Assembly (NCBI GenBank): GCA_025362795.1
Contig: JANYFE010000054.1
Location: forward strand, 1-64,000
Length of the DNA stretch: 64,000 bases
From: Rhodobacterales bacterium
GTDB lineage: Bacteria; Pseudomonadota; Alphaproteobacteria; Rhodobacterales; Rhodobacteraceae
Reading direction: 5' to 3'
The first letter of the stretch is position 1, and each line of letters opens with the position of its first letter. The notes beneath the pieces were generated by a model, which was given only the letters and a program-made list of their open reading frames with translations, did no database searches and had not been told where the DNA came from. The position numbers and the translations under genes are program-made. Shown piece after piece: positions 1 to 8,559 of this stretch.

Positions 1-137
1 AGGTTGCCGAGTTCCAAGTTCGTGTGGCCGTCCTGAACGGCTTCACCGCGCTCGGCATACCCGTCACTGAAGCCGTGGGATGAGTCCGTCCGGGGAAAGG
101 GTAACCTCGGTCATCAAACGATTTGTGCAACAGAGCC
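1..137 (+). mobile_element. Right end of an IS5-family-like insertion sequence (partial)
   Basis: The window opens inside a mobile element. Its right terminal inverted repeat is visible at 120-137 (GATTTGTGCAACAGAGCC, which reads GGCTCTGTTGCACAAATC inward). This resembles the ends of IS5-family elements of the IS903 type, recalled from memory and not searched. The transposase reading frame stops at 81-83, just inside the end. Base 138 begins sequence that reads in frame as an aquaporin, so 137/138 is the insertion junction. The left end and the other copy of any target duplication lie outside the window. Confidence 0.6.
3..83 (+). CDS. Transposase, C-terminal fragment (partial at window start)
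   Basis: Only the last 26 residues are present, ending in VLNGFTALGIPVTEAVG, in a frame that is open from the window edge to TGA at 81-83. The position just inside a terminal inverted repeat, and a tail similar in style to IS5-family transposases, support a transposase. No catalytic DDE residue is visible because the body of the protein lies upstream of the window. The assignment rests mainly on the adjacent terminal repeat. Confidence 0.45.
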   Translation, partial: VAEFQVRVAVLNGFTALGIPVTEAVG

Positions 138-656
138 GCGCATCTGAACCCGGCGGTATCATTGGGTATGGTGACGGCAGGGCGGATGAGTGTTCTGGAA
201 TTTGTCGGCTATGCGGTGGCGCAGGTCGTTGGCGCCATCCTGGGTGCGGGCGTGATCTGTGTGATCGCCTCGGGCAAGGCGGATTATGCGCTGGCGACGA
301 ATGGGCTGGGCCAGAACGGCTAAGGGCCAGGCTATCTGGGCGAATATTCGCTTGGTGCGGCACTGGTGTTTGAAGCGGTGATGACGTTCATTTTCGTCAC
401 GGTCATTCTGGGTGCGACCGGCAAAGGTTCGTCGGCGGGTTTTGCCGGGCTGGCGATTGGTCTGACGCTGACCGCCATTCACCTGACCGGCATCAATGTG
501 ACCGGCGTTTCGGTCAACCCGGCGCGGTCGATTGGGCCGGCACTGTTTGCCGGGGCGCATGCGCTATCGCAGTTGTGGGTGTTCATTCTGGCACCGCTGG
601 TCGGTGGCGCACTCGCGGGCGTGGTGTACCGCGCAGGATTCACGCAGGCGGATTGA
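138..656 (+). pseudogene. aqpZ: Aquaporin (AqpZ-like), truncated by an IS and carrying an internal stop
   Basis: From base 138 the frame reads HLNPAVSLGMVTAGRM, containing the first NPA pore motif of MIP-family water channels. Downstream, [13 protein letters not shown] supplies the second motif (NPA followed by R), with the expected hydrophobic helices between and after. The N-terminal helix region before the first NPA is missing: the insertion-sequence end abuts the gene at 137. A second lesion is an in-frame TAA at 321-323, after which the same frame continues to TGA at 654-656. Full-length AqpZ is about 230 residues and roughly 170 codons remain. A functional channel is very unlikely. Family identity is clear from the two NPA motifs; the order of the two lesions is unknown. 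Confidence 0.85.
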
Positions 657-663
657 CGATCAG

Positions 664-689
664 GGGCGGCCCCTTGGGAGCCGCCCTTT
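664..689 (+). terminator. Intrinsic terminator after the aquaporin remnant
   Basis: Perfect 7-bp arms GGGCGGC (664-670) and GCCGCCC (680-686) enclose a 9-base loop and are followed by TTT. It lies 8 bases after the aquaporin stop and just before the end of the convergent DUF6456 gene, so it may serve both. Confidence 0.6.
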
Positions 690-694
690 GCCAA

Positions 695-1816
695 TTACCC
701 GATCAGCGGGCCAGAGCGGCCATAAGCCTCGTCATAGTGCCGCCGCAGGCGTTGCAGAGCGATACGAAGCACAATTTTTCCCGACCGCGCGGCCCAGCCC
801 ATGCGGCGTTCGGCCGCCTCGATCCCCTCCAGAAAGCAGCAGACCCGCAGCGCAACATCGCCCAGGCCGGGCCCAAGATCACGCAAGGCCACCGCGACCC
901 GGTCACGCGCCGCACGCGGGCCTTCGGCGCCACCCGAGTCAGACCGAAAGCCACCCCGGTCGCTGCTGGTCAGAAACCGTTCCCAGTTCTGGGCCACGCG
1001 CGGTCCCATCTGCGCCAGTTCGAAATCCTCGCGGAATCGCTCTGCCGCTTCGATCAGGTCGGGCTCCAGAAAAACGCGGCCATCCTTGTCGCGCCGTCGC
1101 CCCAGCACAGCCACCGGGCTTTCGGCCAGATTGTAACGGATGCGGCGCGGGCCGTCCTCGCCCGCCACATCGCGTTCGCCCCATTCGCGGTGCTGGCTGC
1201 CAAAGGGCGTCGCCGCCTCTGCCATCCCCAGACGACCCGCCTCTTCCGTATCGATCATCCGTTTCAGCGCGGCGCGGCCGGTCGCAGACAGCTGATAGCT
1301 TGTCACCCGCCCGGATCTGCGACAGGTGATCCAGTCCTTCAGCGCGAAAGCCTGCGCCACGGCGCGTTCGACAACCCCGGTGCGGGCCGTGCGACCGTCC
1401 GGGAATTCCCGCATCACCACCGCTTTTTCCATATCTGGGGCAATGGCCAGCACCGCCCCCGGTTCGGCCAGTCGTCGCAGGATGCGGCGGCCTTCGCGCA
1501 GGATCGTCGCGTCGTCCGGGATCAGGTTCTGGTGGCGGATCGGTGCCGACATGGGGCTTTGGTCCTTTCTGGCTGGGTCTGGTGCAGGCATCCCTGAGCC
1601 CCGTGACAGGGCTTGCAGCGCTTCGTCCAGCAATGGATCGTCGCGCCGTCCTTCATAGCGCCGCACCTGGCGCAACACGGTCGAGGCATGCAGGCCGTCA
1701 CGCCGGGCAATGGCGCGAAACGACAGCCCCTCTTCGGTGTGGTCCAGATACAGGCGTACTGCGCCGGGAAGCCAGGCGGGCAGTGTGGCTGCAGCGTTGA
1801 GATCAGGTTGCATCAT
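695..1816 (-). CDS. DUF6456 helix-turn-helix protein
   Basis: The C-terminal block (GDVALRVCCFLEGIEAAERR, then GWAARSGKIVLRIALQRLRR, then HYDE) matches the DUF6456 domain found in Rhodobacteraceae. The N-terminal part (LPGAVRLYLDHTEEGLSFRA, then IARRDGLHASTVLRQVRRYE) reads as a helix-turn-helix, so a DNA-binding regulator is likely. Its target is unknown. The start is ambiguous: the frame is open to an ATG at 1891, but MMQPDLNAAATLP at 1816, with a GGAACGG-like ribosome site, resembles the family start better. It is divergent from the DUF6477 gene at 2029. Confidence 0.8.
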   Translation of the reverse strand: MMQPDLNAAATLPAWLPGAVRLYLDHTEEGLSFRAIARRDGLHASTVLRQVRRYEGRRDDPLLDEALQALSRGSGMPAPDPARKDQSPMSAPIRHQNLIPDDATILREGRRILRRLAEPGAVLAIAPDMEKAVVMREFPDGRTARTGVVERAVAQAFALKDWITCRRSGRVTSYQLSATGRAALKRMIDTEEAGRLGMAEAATPFGSQHREWGERDVAGEDGPRRIRYNLAESPVAVLGRRRDKDGRVFLEPDLIEAAERFREDFELAQMGPRVAQNWERFLTSSDRGGFRSDSGGAEGPRAARDRVAVALRDLGPGLGDVALRVCCFLEGIEAAERRMGWAARSGKIVLRIALQRLRRHYDEAYGRSGPLIG

Positions 1817-1891
1817 GTCGTTCCGTTCCGACATCGGGTCGGATGTTCGATTTTTGAACATTTTCAACCGTGAGTGGCATTCATTACCCAA

Positions 1892-1940
1892 TCGTTAACT
1901 TCTGAGGCAGCTCGTATAATTGTTTCTAAATCCTAAACAA
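1892..1940. promoter_or_regulatory. Divergent promoter region between the DUF6456 and DUF6477 genes
   Basis: On the plus strand TATAAT at 1915-1920 is a perfect -10 hexamer, although no good -35 is properly spaced. On the minus strand TTGTTT (complement of 1935-1940), a 16-base spacer and TATACG (complement of 1913-1918) form a plausible sigma-70 promoter. The two -10 elements overlap, so the two directions may compete. This is assigned by eye only. Confidence 0.35.
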
Positions 1941-2028
1941 ACTGGAAACCACCGCGCGGCGCAAATGGTGATTATGCAACGCTGGGTTGTGATGGTGCAG
2001 AGTGCCCCAATCAACAAAGGAGCCTCAC

Positions 2029-2313
2029 ATGACCGACTTCCGCGCCCTGCTTGCCGACCTGCGCCGCCCGCAGCTTTTGATTCGCGCCGCCCGGCTTGGA
2101 TTGGCCGATTATCGCCGCGACCGTGACTTGCGCCGTCTTTTGGACGCGCAACCCACCCCGATCCGCGCCGTAACCCGACTATTGGGCGAAGAAGAGGTAC
2201 TGGAGGCCACCCGCAAATCCGGCGATGCCGGCTATTCGGTTTCGCGTCACATCGAGGTGCTGATCGCGCTGATGGCAGAAGTCAGTCTGCTGCCGCGTCT
2301 GATCAGTGCCTGA
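2029..2313 (+). CDS. DUF6477 family protein
   Basis: A 94-residue protein beginning MTDFRALLADLRRPQLLIRA, typical of the DUF6477 family of small basic Rhodobacteraceae proteins with no assigned function. ATG at 2029 is preceded by AAAGGAG at good spacing, which favours it over an in-frame ATG at 2002. There is no signal peptide or membrane segment; it is rich in Arg and Leu, largely helical and probably cytoplasmic. A strong hairpin follows directly, so it is likely a single-gene transcript. Identification is by resemblance; function unknown. Confidence 0.75.
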   Translation: MTDFRALLADLRRPQLLIRAARLGLADYRRDRDLRRLLDAQPTPIRAVTRLLGEEEVLEATRKSGDAGYSVSRHIEVLIALMAEVSLLPRLISA

Positions 2314-2319
2314 AGAGAA

Positions 2320-2346
2320 GCCCGCGCTCCGATCCGGGGCGCGGGC
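2320..2346. terminator. Hairpin terminator between convergent genes
   Basis: Arms GCCCGCGC (2320-2327) and GCGCGGGC (2339-2346) form a perfect 8-bp GC stem with an 11-base loop, 7 bases after the DUF6477 stop. It is followed by CTGATTGTTT rather than a clean T-run. It lies between the converging DUF6477 and MttB-like genes. Confidence 0.6.
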
Positions 2347-2374
2347 CTGATTGTTTCCGATAGTGCGCCAATGG

Positions 2375-3931
2375 CTAGACGAAGGCGTCGGGCATTTCGG
2401 ATTTGCGGCGGGCAACATAGTCGCCCAACGCATCGCTAATGCCAATGTCCAGATCAGGCTGCTGATAGTCGCCCAGCATCTTTTTCACCCGTTCACCCGC
2501 CAAAGTCTGGGTGTCCCGTGCGCCTTCTTCGGCCCAGGTTTCGAACGGTTTGTAGTCGAACAGATCGCTGCGCCAGAACGCGGTCTTGAAATTCGCCTGC
2601 GTATGTTCGCAACCCAGATAGTGGCCACCCGGCCCCACCTCACGGATCGCATCCATTGCCTGGCCATTCAGATCCATGTGAACGCCCTGCGCCAGATGGT
2701 GCAAGGTGCCCAGCTGATCGGCGTCCATCACGAATTTTTCGTACGAACTGACCAGCCCGCCCTCCAGCCAACCACAGGCGTGGAGCATGAAGTTGACGCC
2801 GGCCAACAGCGCCATGTTCAGGCTGTTCGCCGTTTCGTAAGCTGCCTGCGCGTCCGGCAGTTTTGAGCCGCAGAACGCCCCGCCCGACCGATAGGGCAGA
2901 CCCAGACGCCGCACCAGTTGCCCTGCCCCATAGGTGATATGGGCGGCTTCCGGCGTCCCGAACGTCGGCGCACCGGAGTTCATGTCGATCGAGGTCACGA
3001 AGGCCCCGGCGATCACCGGGGCGCCGGGGCGCACCAGCTGGTTATAGGCAACGCCTGCCAGAACCTCTGCCAGCACTTGCGTCAATGTACCAGCCACCGT
3101 GACCGGGGCCATCGCACCGCCGACGATGAAGGGCGAGACGATGGTGGCCTGATTGGCCTGTGCATAGACCTCCATCGCGCCCATCATGATGCCATCAAAG
3201 GTCATCGGAGAGTTGATGTTGATGAGCGAGGTCATCACGGTATTCTGGTCAACAAAACTGTCCCCGAACAGGATCTTGGCCATCGCCACCGAGTCCGCGG
3301 CGCGGCTGGGTTCCGTCACCGACCCCATGAAAGGTTTGTCGGAATACAGCATATGCGACAGCACCATATCCAGATGGCGTTTGTTGACCGGCACATCCGT
3401 CGGCTCGCAGACCGTGCCGCCGGAATGGTGCAACCATTTCGACATGTAACCAAGTTTGACGAAATTCTGGAAATCGGCGATCGTCGCATAGCGGCGGCCG
3501 CCTTCCGCATCACGCACAAAGGGCGGGCCGTAGACCGGGGCCAGCACCAGATTGCGGCCACCAATATCGACGTTGCGCGCCGGGTTGCGGGCGACCTGGG
3601 TAAAGGACTTGGGGGCAGTTGCACATAGTTTCCTCGCCAGACCGCGCGGAATGTGGACCCGCTCGCCGCGCACATCGGCGCCGGCCTCGCGCCAGCGCTG
3701 CAAAGCCGGTTCGTTTTCGACGAAGTTCACGCCGATCTCTTCCAGAATGGTGTCAGCGTTCCATTCGATGATCTGCAGCGCTTCTTCGTTCAGAATCTCG
3801 AAATTCGGGATGTTGCGCTGGATGAACCGCGCCGTTTCAAACGACACAGCCGTCCGCTCTGCCCGCCGCGTCGCCCCACCGCCGCCCCGTGCCCTGCGCC
3901 CGCCCCGCTCGGCCTCAACCGTATCGCTCAT
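2375..3931 (-). CDS. Trimethylamine methyltransferase (MttB) family protein, non-pyrrolysine
   Basis: About 518 residues with MttB-superfamily features: [19 protein letters not shown] near the N-terminus, then [15 protein letters not shown], and later [20 protein letters not shown]. Characterised relatives move a methyl group from a quaternary or tertiary amine to a corrinoid protein. The methanogen enzyme needs an in-frame amber codon for pyrrolysine; this frame is open throughout, so it belongs to the non-pyrrolysine branch, which includes glycine betaine methyltransferases. No corrinoid protein or activator gene is nearby, so the substrate is unknown. The start at 3931 (adjacent ATG at 3934) has GGAGAGCG upstream. 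A much longer upstream extension is possible but would run into the divergent guaA promoter and lacks family character. Confidence 0.85.
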   Translation of the reverse strand: MSDTVEAERGGRRARGGGGATRRAERTAVSFETARFIQRNIPNFEILNEEALQIIEWNADTILEEIGVNFVENEPALQRWREAGADVRGERVHIPRGLARKLCATAPKSFTQVARNPARNVDIGGRNLVLAPVYGPPFVRDAEGGRRYATIADFQNFVKLGYMSKWLHHSGGTVCEPTDVPVNKRHLDMVLSHMLYSDKPFMGSVTEPSRAADSVAMAKILFGDSFVDQNTVMTSLININSPMTFDGIMMGAMEVYAQANQATIVSPFIVGGAMAPVTVAGTLTQVLAEVLAGVAYNQLVRPGAPVIAGAFVTSIDMNSGAPTFGTPEAAHITYGAGQLVRRLGLPYRSGGAFCGSKLPDAQAAYETANSLNMALLAGVNFMLHACGWLEGGLVSSYEKFVMDADQLGTLHHLAQGVHMDLNGQAMDAIREVGPGGHYLGCEHTQANFKTAFWRSDLFDYKPFETWAEEGARDTQTLAGERVKKMLGDYQQPDLDIGISDALGDYVARRKSEMPDAFV

Positions 3932-4052
3932 CATCGCTCTCCGAATGTTTGCGCCGTTATGCCGCCAACCCTGGCCCGATGGCTCCCCGAATGCGCCGCT
4001 TGCTCTCCAAAACCGACATGAACCTAGCTTGGAAACGACGCGCACAAATTTT

Positions 4053-4097
4053 CTGTCCCGAAATATCCCACCGGGGCATGAGAGTGTGCCCCCCCGA
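4053..4097. repeat. Interspersed AAATATCCCAC repeat, diverged copy
   Basis: The sequence starts CTGTCCCGAAATATCCCAC, matching 18 of 19 bases of the copies at 50632 and 62062. It then diverges but keeps a G-run followed by GTGTG and a C-run. It lies in the divergent gap between the MttB-like gene and guaA. It is probably a decayed member of the same intergenic family. Confidence 0.55.
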
Positions 4098-4160
4098 TTG
4101 GCGCCTGCCCGGACCACCGCCGCCCCTTGCACTTTCCCACCCCTTTGGCTACGCGGGCGC

Positions 4161-5717
4161 ATGAAAAATCCTGACCGCCTTCTGATCATCGACTTTGGCA
4201 GCCAAGTCACGCAATTGATTGCGCGCCGCCTGCGCGAGTTGCATGTGTATTGCGAAATTCACCCGTTCAACAAAGTGACCGAGGCGTTTCTGGCTGAATT
4301 TGCGCCCAAAGCGGTGATCTTGTCGGGCGGTCCGGCATCGGTTTTTGCCGAAGGGGCGCCGCTGCCACCCCGGGCCGTGTTCGGTCTGGGCGTGCCGATT
4401 CTGGGCATCTGCTATGGCCAGCAAGCGATGATGCATCTTCTGGGCGGCAAGGTGCAGCGCGGCCACGGCACCGCCGAATTTGGCCGGGCCTATGTCACGC
4501 CGACCGAGGAGAAGCTGTCGATCCTCGACGGCTGGTTTGCCGAGGGCCGCGAACAGGTCTGGATGAGCCACGGCGACCATGTCTCTGAAATTGCCCCGGG
4601 TTTTCAGGTTTACGGCACGTCGCCCAGTGCACCGTTTGCCATCACTGCCGACCCCGCCCGCCATTTTTACGCCGTGCAGTTTCACCCAGAAGTGCACCAC
4701 ACCCCAAAGGGTGCCAAGCTGTACGAAAACTTCGTCAAACTCGCCGGCTTCAAGGGCGATTGGACGATGGACGCCTACCGCGAGGCCGCGATCCAGCGCA
4801 TCCGTGATCAGGTCGGCACCGCCAAGGTGATCTGCGGGTTGTCGGGTGGCGTCGACAGTTCGGTGGCCGCGGTGCTGATCCACGAAGCGATCGGCGACCA
4901 GTTGACCTGCGTGTTTGTCGACCACGGCCTGCTGCGGTTGGGCGAGGCCGAACAGGTCGTCACGATGTTCCGCGACCATTACAACATGCCCCTGATCCAT
5001 GCCGATGAAAGTGATCTGTTCCTTGGGGCGCTGGAAGGCGTCAGCGACCCGGAAACCAAGCGCAAGATCATCGGCAAACTGTTCATCGACGTGTTTCAAA
5101 AACATGCGCATGACGTGGGTGGGGCAAAATTTCTGGCGCAGGGCACGCTTTACCCCGACGTGATCGAGTCAGTGTCGTTCAGCGGCGGGCCATCTGTGAC
5201 CATCAAAAGCCACCACAACGTCGGCGGATTGCCGGAAAAGATGGGACTGAAGCTGGTCGAGCCCCTGCGTGAACTGTTCAAGGACGAGGTTCGCGCCTTG
5301 GGACGCGAATTGGGACTGCCCGCCAGTTTCATCGGTCGTCACCCTTTCCCCGGCCCAGGTCTGGCAATCCGCTGTCCGGGAGAGATCACCCGTGAAAAGC
5401 TGGATATCCTACGGCAGGCTGATGCGGTCTATATTGACCAGATCCGCAAGCACGGCCTTTATGACGAGATCTGGCAGGCCTTCGCCGCCATTCTGCCGAT
5501 GAAAACCGTGGGGGTGATGGGCGACCATCGGACCTATGACTTTGCCCTGGCGCTGCGGGCGGTGACGTCGGTTGATGGCATGACGGCGGATTACTATCCG
5601 TTCACGCATGATTTCCTTGGCGAAACCGCGACGCGGATCATTCAGGAAGTACCAGGCATCAACCGGGTGTTCTACGACTGCACCTCGAAACCGCCGGGGA
5701 CGATTGAACTGGAATGA
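4161..5717 (+). CDS. guaA: GMP synthase (glutamine-hydrolysing)
   Basis: Converts XMP to GMP with ATP and glutamine in purine synthesis. The N-terminal class I amidotransferase domain has the nucleophile motif [10 protein letters not shown] and the His/Glu motif [12 protein letters not shown]. The central ATP-pyrophosphatase domain has the PP-loop [10 protein letters not shown]. The C-terminal dimerisation domain ends KPPGTIELE. The length of 518 residues is normal. ATG at 4161 gives [20 protein letters not shown], the expected family start; upstream in-frame sequence is spurious. The stop overlaps the start of the next frame (ATGA). Confidence 0.97.
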   Translation: MKNPDRLLIIDFGSQVTQLIARRLRELHVYCEIHPFNKVTEAFLAEFAPKAVILSGGPASVFAEGAPLPPRAVFGLGVPILGICYGQQAMMHLLGGKVQRGHGTAEFGRAYVTPTEEKLSILDGWFAEGREQVWMSHGDHVSEIAPGFQVYGTSPSAPFAITADPARHFYAVQFHPEVHHTPKGAKLYENFVKLAGFKGDWTMDAYREAAIQRIRDQVGTAKVICGLSGGVDSSVAAVLIHEAIGDQLTCVFVDHGLLRLGEAEQVVTMFRDHYNMPLIHADESDLFLGALEGVSDPETKRKIIGKLFIDVFQKHAHDVGGAKFLAQGTLYPDVIESVSFSGGPSVTIKSHHNVGGLPEKMGLKLVEPLRELFKDEVRALGRELGLPASFIGRHPFPGPGLAIRCPGEITREKLDILRQADAVYIDQIRKHGLYDEIWQAFAAILPMKTVGVMGDHRTYDFALALRAVTSVDGMTADYYPFTHDFLGETATRIIQEVPGINRVFYDCTSKPPGTIELE

Positions 5718-5985
5718 TCCGGCTGACAGGCCATTTCAACGCGGCGGATGCGGCAGAGGCGGCGGTGATCGGTCGGCACCTGCCCGCACATGTTGCGCTG
5801 AACCGTGCCGAGGCGGGGTGCCTGTCCTTCACAGTGACACAGACTGCCGATCCGCTGGTCTGGCAGGTCGAGGAAACCTTCACCGATCAGGCCGCTTTGA
5901 TGTGCATCAGTCGCGCAACCGGGCGTCAGCGTGGTTCGCTGCCACCCAAGGGATGCAGCGTGACTACCAGATCACCGAAGAATAG
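5714..5985 (+). pseudogene. Antibiotic biosynthesis monooxygenase (ABM) family protein, frameshifted
   Basis: The frame from ATG 5714 reads [20 protein letters not shown] ... VWQVEETFTDQAA, typical of small ferredoxin-like ABM-domain proteins. The family's continuation (FD-HQSRNRASAWFAATQ) lies in the next frame from about 5896 and ends RDYQITEE at 5985. One missing base near 5895/5896 accounts for the shift. Read without it, the protein would be about 90 residues, normal for this family. It overlaps guaA by 4 bases. It could be a genuine pseudogene or a single-base sequencing error. Confidence 0.7.
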
Positions 5986-5989
5986 CCGC

Positions 5990-6463
5990 CTAGCCGCGCA
6001 CCGCCGCCACGATGGCCGCCACGTCGATCTTTTGCATCGTCATCATTGCATCAAAGGCGCGTTTGGCGACATCGCCGCCCGCAGCCATCGCATCGGTCAA
6101 AACCTGCGGCGTGATCTGCCAGGACAGGCCCCATTTGTCGCGGCACCAACCGCAGTAGCTTTCCGCGCCGCCATTGCCGACGATCGCATTCCAGTAGCGG
6201 TCGGTTTCTGCCTGATCCCCGGTGGCGATCTGGAACGAAAACGCTTCGGTATGGTGGTTGAACGGTCCGCCATTCAGACCCATGCACGGGATGCCAACCA
6301 CGGTGAAATCAACGGTCAGGACATCACCCTTTTTGCCACTCGGATAGTCGCTCGGGGCGCGATGGACCGCGCCGACATGGCTGTCGGGAAACGTTGCGGC
6401 ATAGAATCTGGCAGCCTCTTCGGCACCGCGATCATACCACAGGCACAAAGTGTTCTTGGTCAT
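5990..6463 (-). CDS. VOC family protein (PhnB-like)
   Basis: A 157-residue protein starting MTKNTLCLWYDRGAEEAARF, then FYAATFPDS, MGLNGGPFNHHTEAFSFQIA and YWNAIV...GGAESYCGWCRDKWGLSWQ. This is the pattern of the PhnB/3-demethylubiquinone-methyltransferase-like branch of the vicinal oxygen chelate fold. Most such proteins have no proven reaction. The start at 6463 has GGGAGG at ideal spacing, better than the in-frame ATG at 6496. It converges on the frameshifted ABM gene, with 4 bases between the two stops. Confidence 0.85.
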   Translation of the reverse strand: MTKNTLCLWYDRGAEEAARFYAATFPDSHVGAVHRAPSDYPSGKKGDVLTVDFTVVGIPCMGLNGGPFNHHTEAFSFQIATGDQAETDRYWNAIVGNGGAESYCGWCRDKWGLSWQITPQVLTDAMAAGGDVAKRAFDAMMTMQKIDVAAIVAAVRG

Positions 6464-6530
6464 CGCATCCTCCCGCCCTGAGACGCGGACCCGCACCGGC
6501 CAGGAGATTTGCCGGCGCTGGGCCTGTCAA

Positions 6531-7124
6531 TCAGGCAAAACTAGCGTGCCGGACGGTTTCACTCAAGGGCAAGCGATCGTTGGGGCGTTCGCGCGCTTGC
6601 AGCGTCTCGTGCAGGTTTGCCGGGTTGCCTTGCCGCCCCACAGCGACAATCGCGTGGATCGCATAGCCCGCCGGAAGGTTTAGATTGGCCGCCGCCTTGG
6701 CGTGGTCAAAGCCGCCCATGCCATGTGCTGCCCAGCCATTCAGGTGAGCTTGCAATGCCAGTTGCGCCCAAGCGGCCCCGGTGTCGAAAGCATGGAACGG
6801 GTTCGGCACTTCGGCTTCGTCCTTCAGAGTCGTGGTTTTCGAGGCGATAACGATCAACGCCGCAGCTTTTTCGGCCCAACCGCGGTTGAACGGCACCAAC
6901 GCATCGGCAATCGCCGCAAAACCGGCATCGCCGCGCAGGCCGTAGACGAAACGCCACGGCTGCACATTGCTGGCAGAGGGAGCCCACCGCGCGGCTTCCA
7001 GCAAGGTCAGAACATCGGCTTGCGACATCGCCTCAGCCGCAAAAGCGCGGGGCGACCAGCGGCCAGTGAATTGGGCATCGACCGGATGGTCGGCGATGCG
7101 AAGGTTTTTAACGTGGGCGTTCAT
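6531..7124 (-). CDS. Nitroreductase family protein
   Basis: A 197-residue FMN-dependent nitroreductase-fold protein. FTGRWSPRAFAAEAMSQADV is followed by the hallmark LEAARWAPSASNVQPWRFVY, which binds FMN. DTGAAWAQLALQAHLNGWAA and a C-terminal HAIVAVGRQG segment complete the pattern. Such enzymes reduce nitro, quinone or enal groups with NAD(P)H; the substrate cannot be told here. It is transcribed away from the MFS gene at 7294, with a perfect palindrome in the shared promoter region. No regulator gene is adjacent. Confidence 0.88.
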   Translation of the reverse strand: MNAHVKNLRIADHPVDAQFTGRWSPRAFAAEAMSQADVLTLLEAARWAPSASNVQPWRFVYGLRGDAGFAAIADALVPFNRGWAEKAAALIVIASKTTTLKDEAEVPNPFHAFDTGAAWAQLALQAHLNGWAAHGMGGFDHAKAAANLNLPAGYAIHAIVAVGRQGNPANLHETLQARERPNDRLPLSETVRHASFA

Positions 7125-7171
7125 GTTTCACCTGTGAGTTTGGTTGGTGGGATTCTAGGCCATGCTGCATC

Positions 7172-7187
7172 TGCAGAAAATTCTGCA
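7172..7187. promoter_or_regulatory. Palindromic operator candidate in the nitroreductase/MFS divergent promoter
   Basis: TGCAGAA-AA-TTCTGCA is a perfect 7-2-7 inverted repeat in the 169-bp gap between the divergent starts at 7124 and 7294. Its size suits a dimeric regulator (MarR, TetR or LysR type). The cognate regulator is not identified. Confidence 0.45.
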
Positions 7188-7293
7188 TTTGCGCCCAGGC
7201 TTGGTGCGCAGGTGAACAGTCATGGCACTGGATGGGCCGGGATGAAGGACCACGCGCTCTGGCATCCGGCGACGGATCGCGATAAATCGACCC

Positions 7294-8559
7294 ATGGCCG
7301 TCGCATCGCAAAACATCATTTTTCGCAACAAGGATTTCGGCCTGTATTTTGTGGCCATGTTTCTTGTCACCTTCGGCAGCCAGATCGAGGCGGTGACCAT
7401 CGGCTGGCAAGTCTACCAACTGGGCCGCGCCACCGGGTCGATCAAGGAAGCCGCATTGCTGGTCGGCATGGTCGGGCTGGTGCAGTTCGTGCCGATGTTC
7501 GCGCTGACCCTGTTCGCCGGCTCGCTGGCCGACCGGGTGTCGCGCCGCGCCATCGTGATATGCGCCATCGTGACCGAGGCACTGGGCGTGGTCGGTTTGT
7601 TTGCACTGGCGCTGTATCCCGCGCCATCCTTGCCGTGGATCTTTGCGATTGCCGCCCTTTTCGGGGCGTCCCGCGCATTTTTCCGCCCGGCGTCCTGGGC
7701 ATTGATGCCGATGCTGGTGCCGAAAACCGAAGTGGCCCGTGCGATTTCGCTGTCATCATTGGGGGGTGAGATTGCGGTGATCACCGGGCCGTGGATCGGC
7801 GGATTGCTGATCGCCGGGGCCACCGCCTATGCCTATGCAGCGGTGGTGGTGTTTTACGCGGTGGCGCTGCTGTTCATCCTGATGATCCGGCGCAACACCA
7901 CGCCGGAACGCCAGCCGGGCAGTCAGATGCAACTGATCCGCGAAGGGCTGATCTATGTCTGGCAAAGCAAGATCATCTTTGGCGCCATCTCGCTGGACCT
8001 GTTCGCGGTGCTTTTGGGCGGAGCGACCGCATTGCTACCTGCTTTCGCTAGTGACATTTTGCAGGTTGGGCCGACCGGCTTTGGCCTGCTGCGCTCTGGT
8101 CCCGCAATCGGGGCGGCCTTGATGGCACTTGCCCTGTCACGCTGGCCACTGAAGCGGCAGGCGGGGGTGCGGATGTTCTGGGCGGTGGCGGCATTCGGGC
8201 TGGCGACGGTGGTGTTCGGTCTGTCAAAATCATTGCCGCTGTCGATACTGGCGCTGGCCGTGCTGGGCGCTGCGGATATGGTTTCGGTCTATGTCCGCCA
8301 GACCCTGATGCAGATCGTCACCCCCGACCACATGCGGGGCCGGGTGTCTTCGGTATCGGGCCTGTTTATCTCTGGCTCCAACGAGTTGGGCGAGTTTGAA
8401 AGCGGCGTGGTGTCGCGCTTTGTCGGTCCGGTTGCGGCGGCGGTTCTGGGTGGTGTGGGGACGCTGATCGTGACCGCCATCTGGGCCTGGAAATTCCCCG
8501 ATCTGCGCCGTGCCGACCGGCTGGATGGCGAAGACCGGGTCGAGCCCGCCACCCCATGA
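7294..8559 (+). CDS. MFS transporter (EntS/MFS_3-like exporter)
   Basis: A 421-residue polytopic inner-membrane protein with about 12 hydrophobic segments. It starts MAVASQNIIFRNKDFGLYFV and carries the MFS loop motif GSLADRVSRR. VYVRQTLMQIVTPDHMRGRV near the C-terminal half is typical of the enterobactin-exporter-like (EntS, MFS_3) branch. Probable proton-driven export of a small molecule; the substrate is unknown. The start lacks a clear Shine-Dalgarno, but no better one is visible. It shares an ATGA overlap with the following EamA gene, so the two are probably co-transcribed. Confidence 0.87.
   Translation: MAVASQNIIFRNKDFGLYFVAMFLVTFGSQIEAVTIGWQVYQLGRATGSIKEAALLVGMVGLVQFVPMFALTLFAGSLADRVSRRAIVICAIVTEALGVVGLFALALYPAPSLPWIFAIAALFGASRAFFRPASWALMPMLVPKTEVARAISLSSLGGEIAVITGPWIGGLLIAGATAYAYAAVVVFYAVALLFILMIRRNTTPERQPGSQMQLIREGLIYVWQSKIIFGAISLDLFAVLLGGATALLPAFASDILQVGPTGFGLLRSGPAIGAALMALALSRWPLKRQAGVRMFWAVAAFGLATVVFGLSKSLPLSILALAVLGAADMVSVYVRQTLMQIVTPDHMRGRVSSVSGLFISGSNELGEFESGVVSRFVGPVAAAVLGGVGTLIVTAIWAWKFPDLRRADRLDGEDRVEPATP

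Noticed and set aside
2375-3931. Pyrrolysine-containing MttB
   Set aside because: There is no in-frame TAG in the gene, so no pyrrolysine codon is present.
3552-4160. N-terminal extension of GuaA by about 200 residues
   Set aside because: The frame is open upstream, but the sequence is low-complexity and overlaps the divergent MttB-like gene; the family start is [13 protein letters not shown] at 4161.
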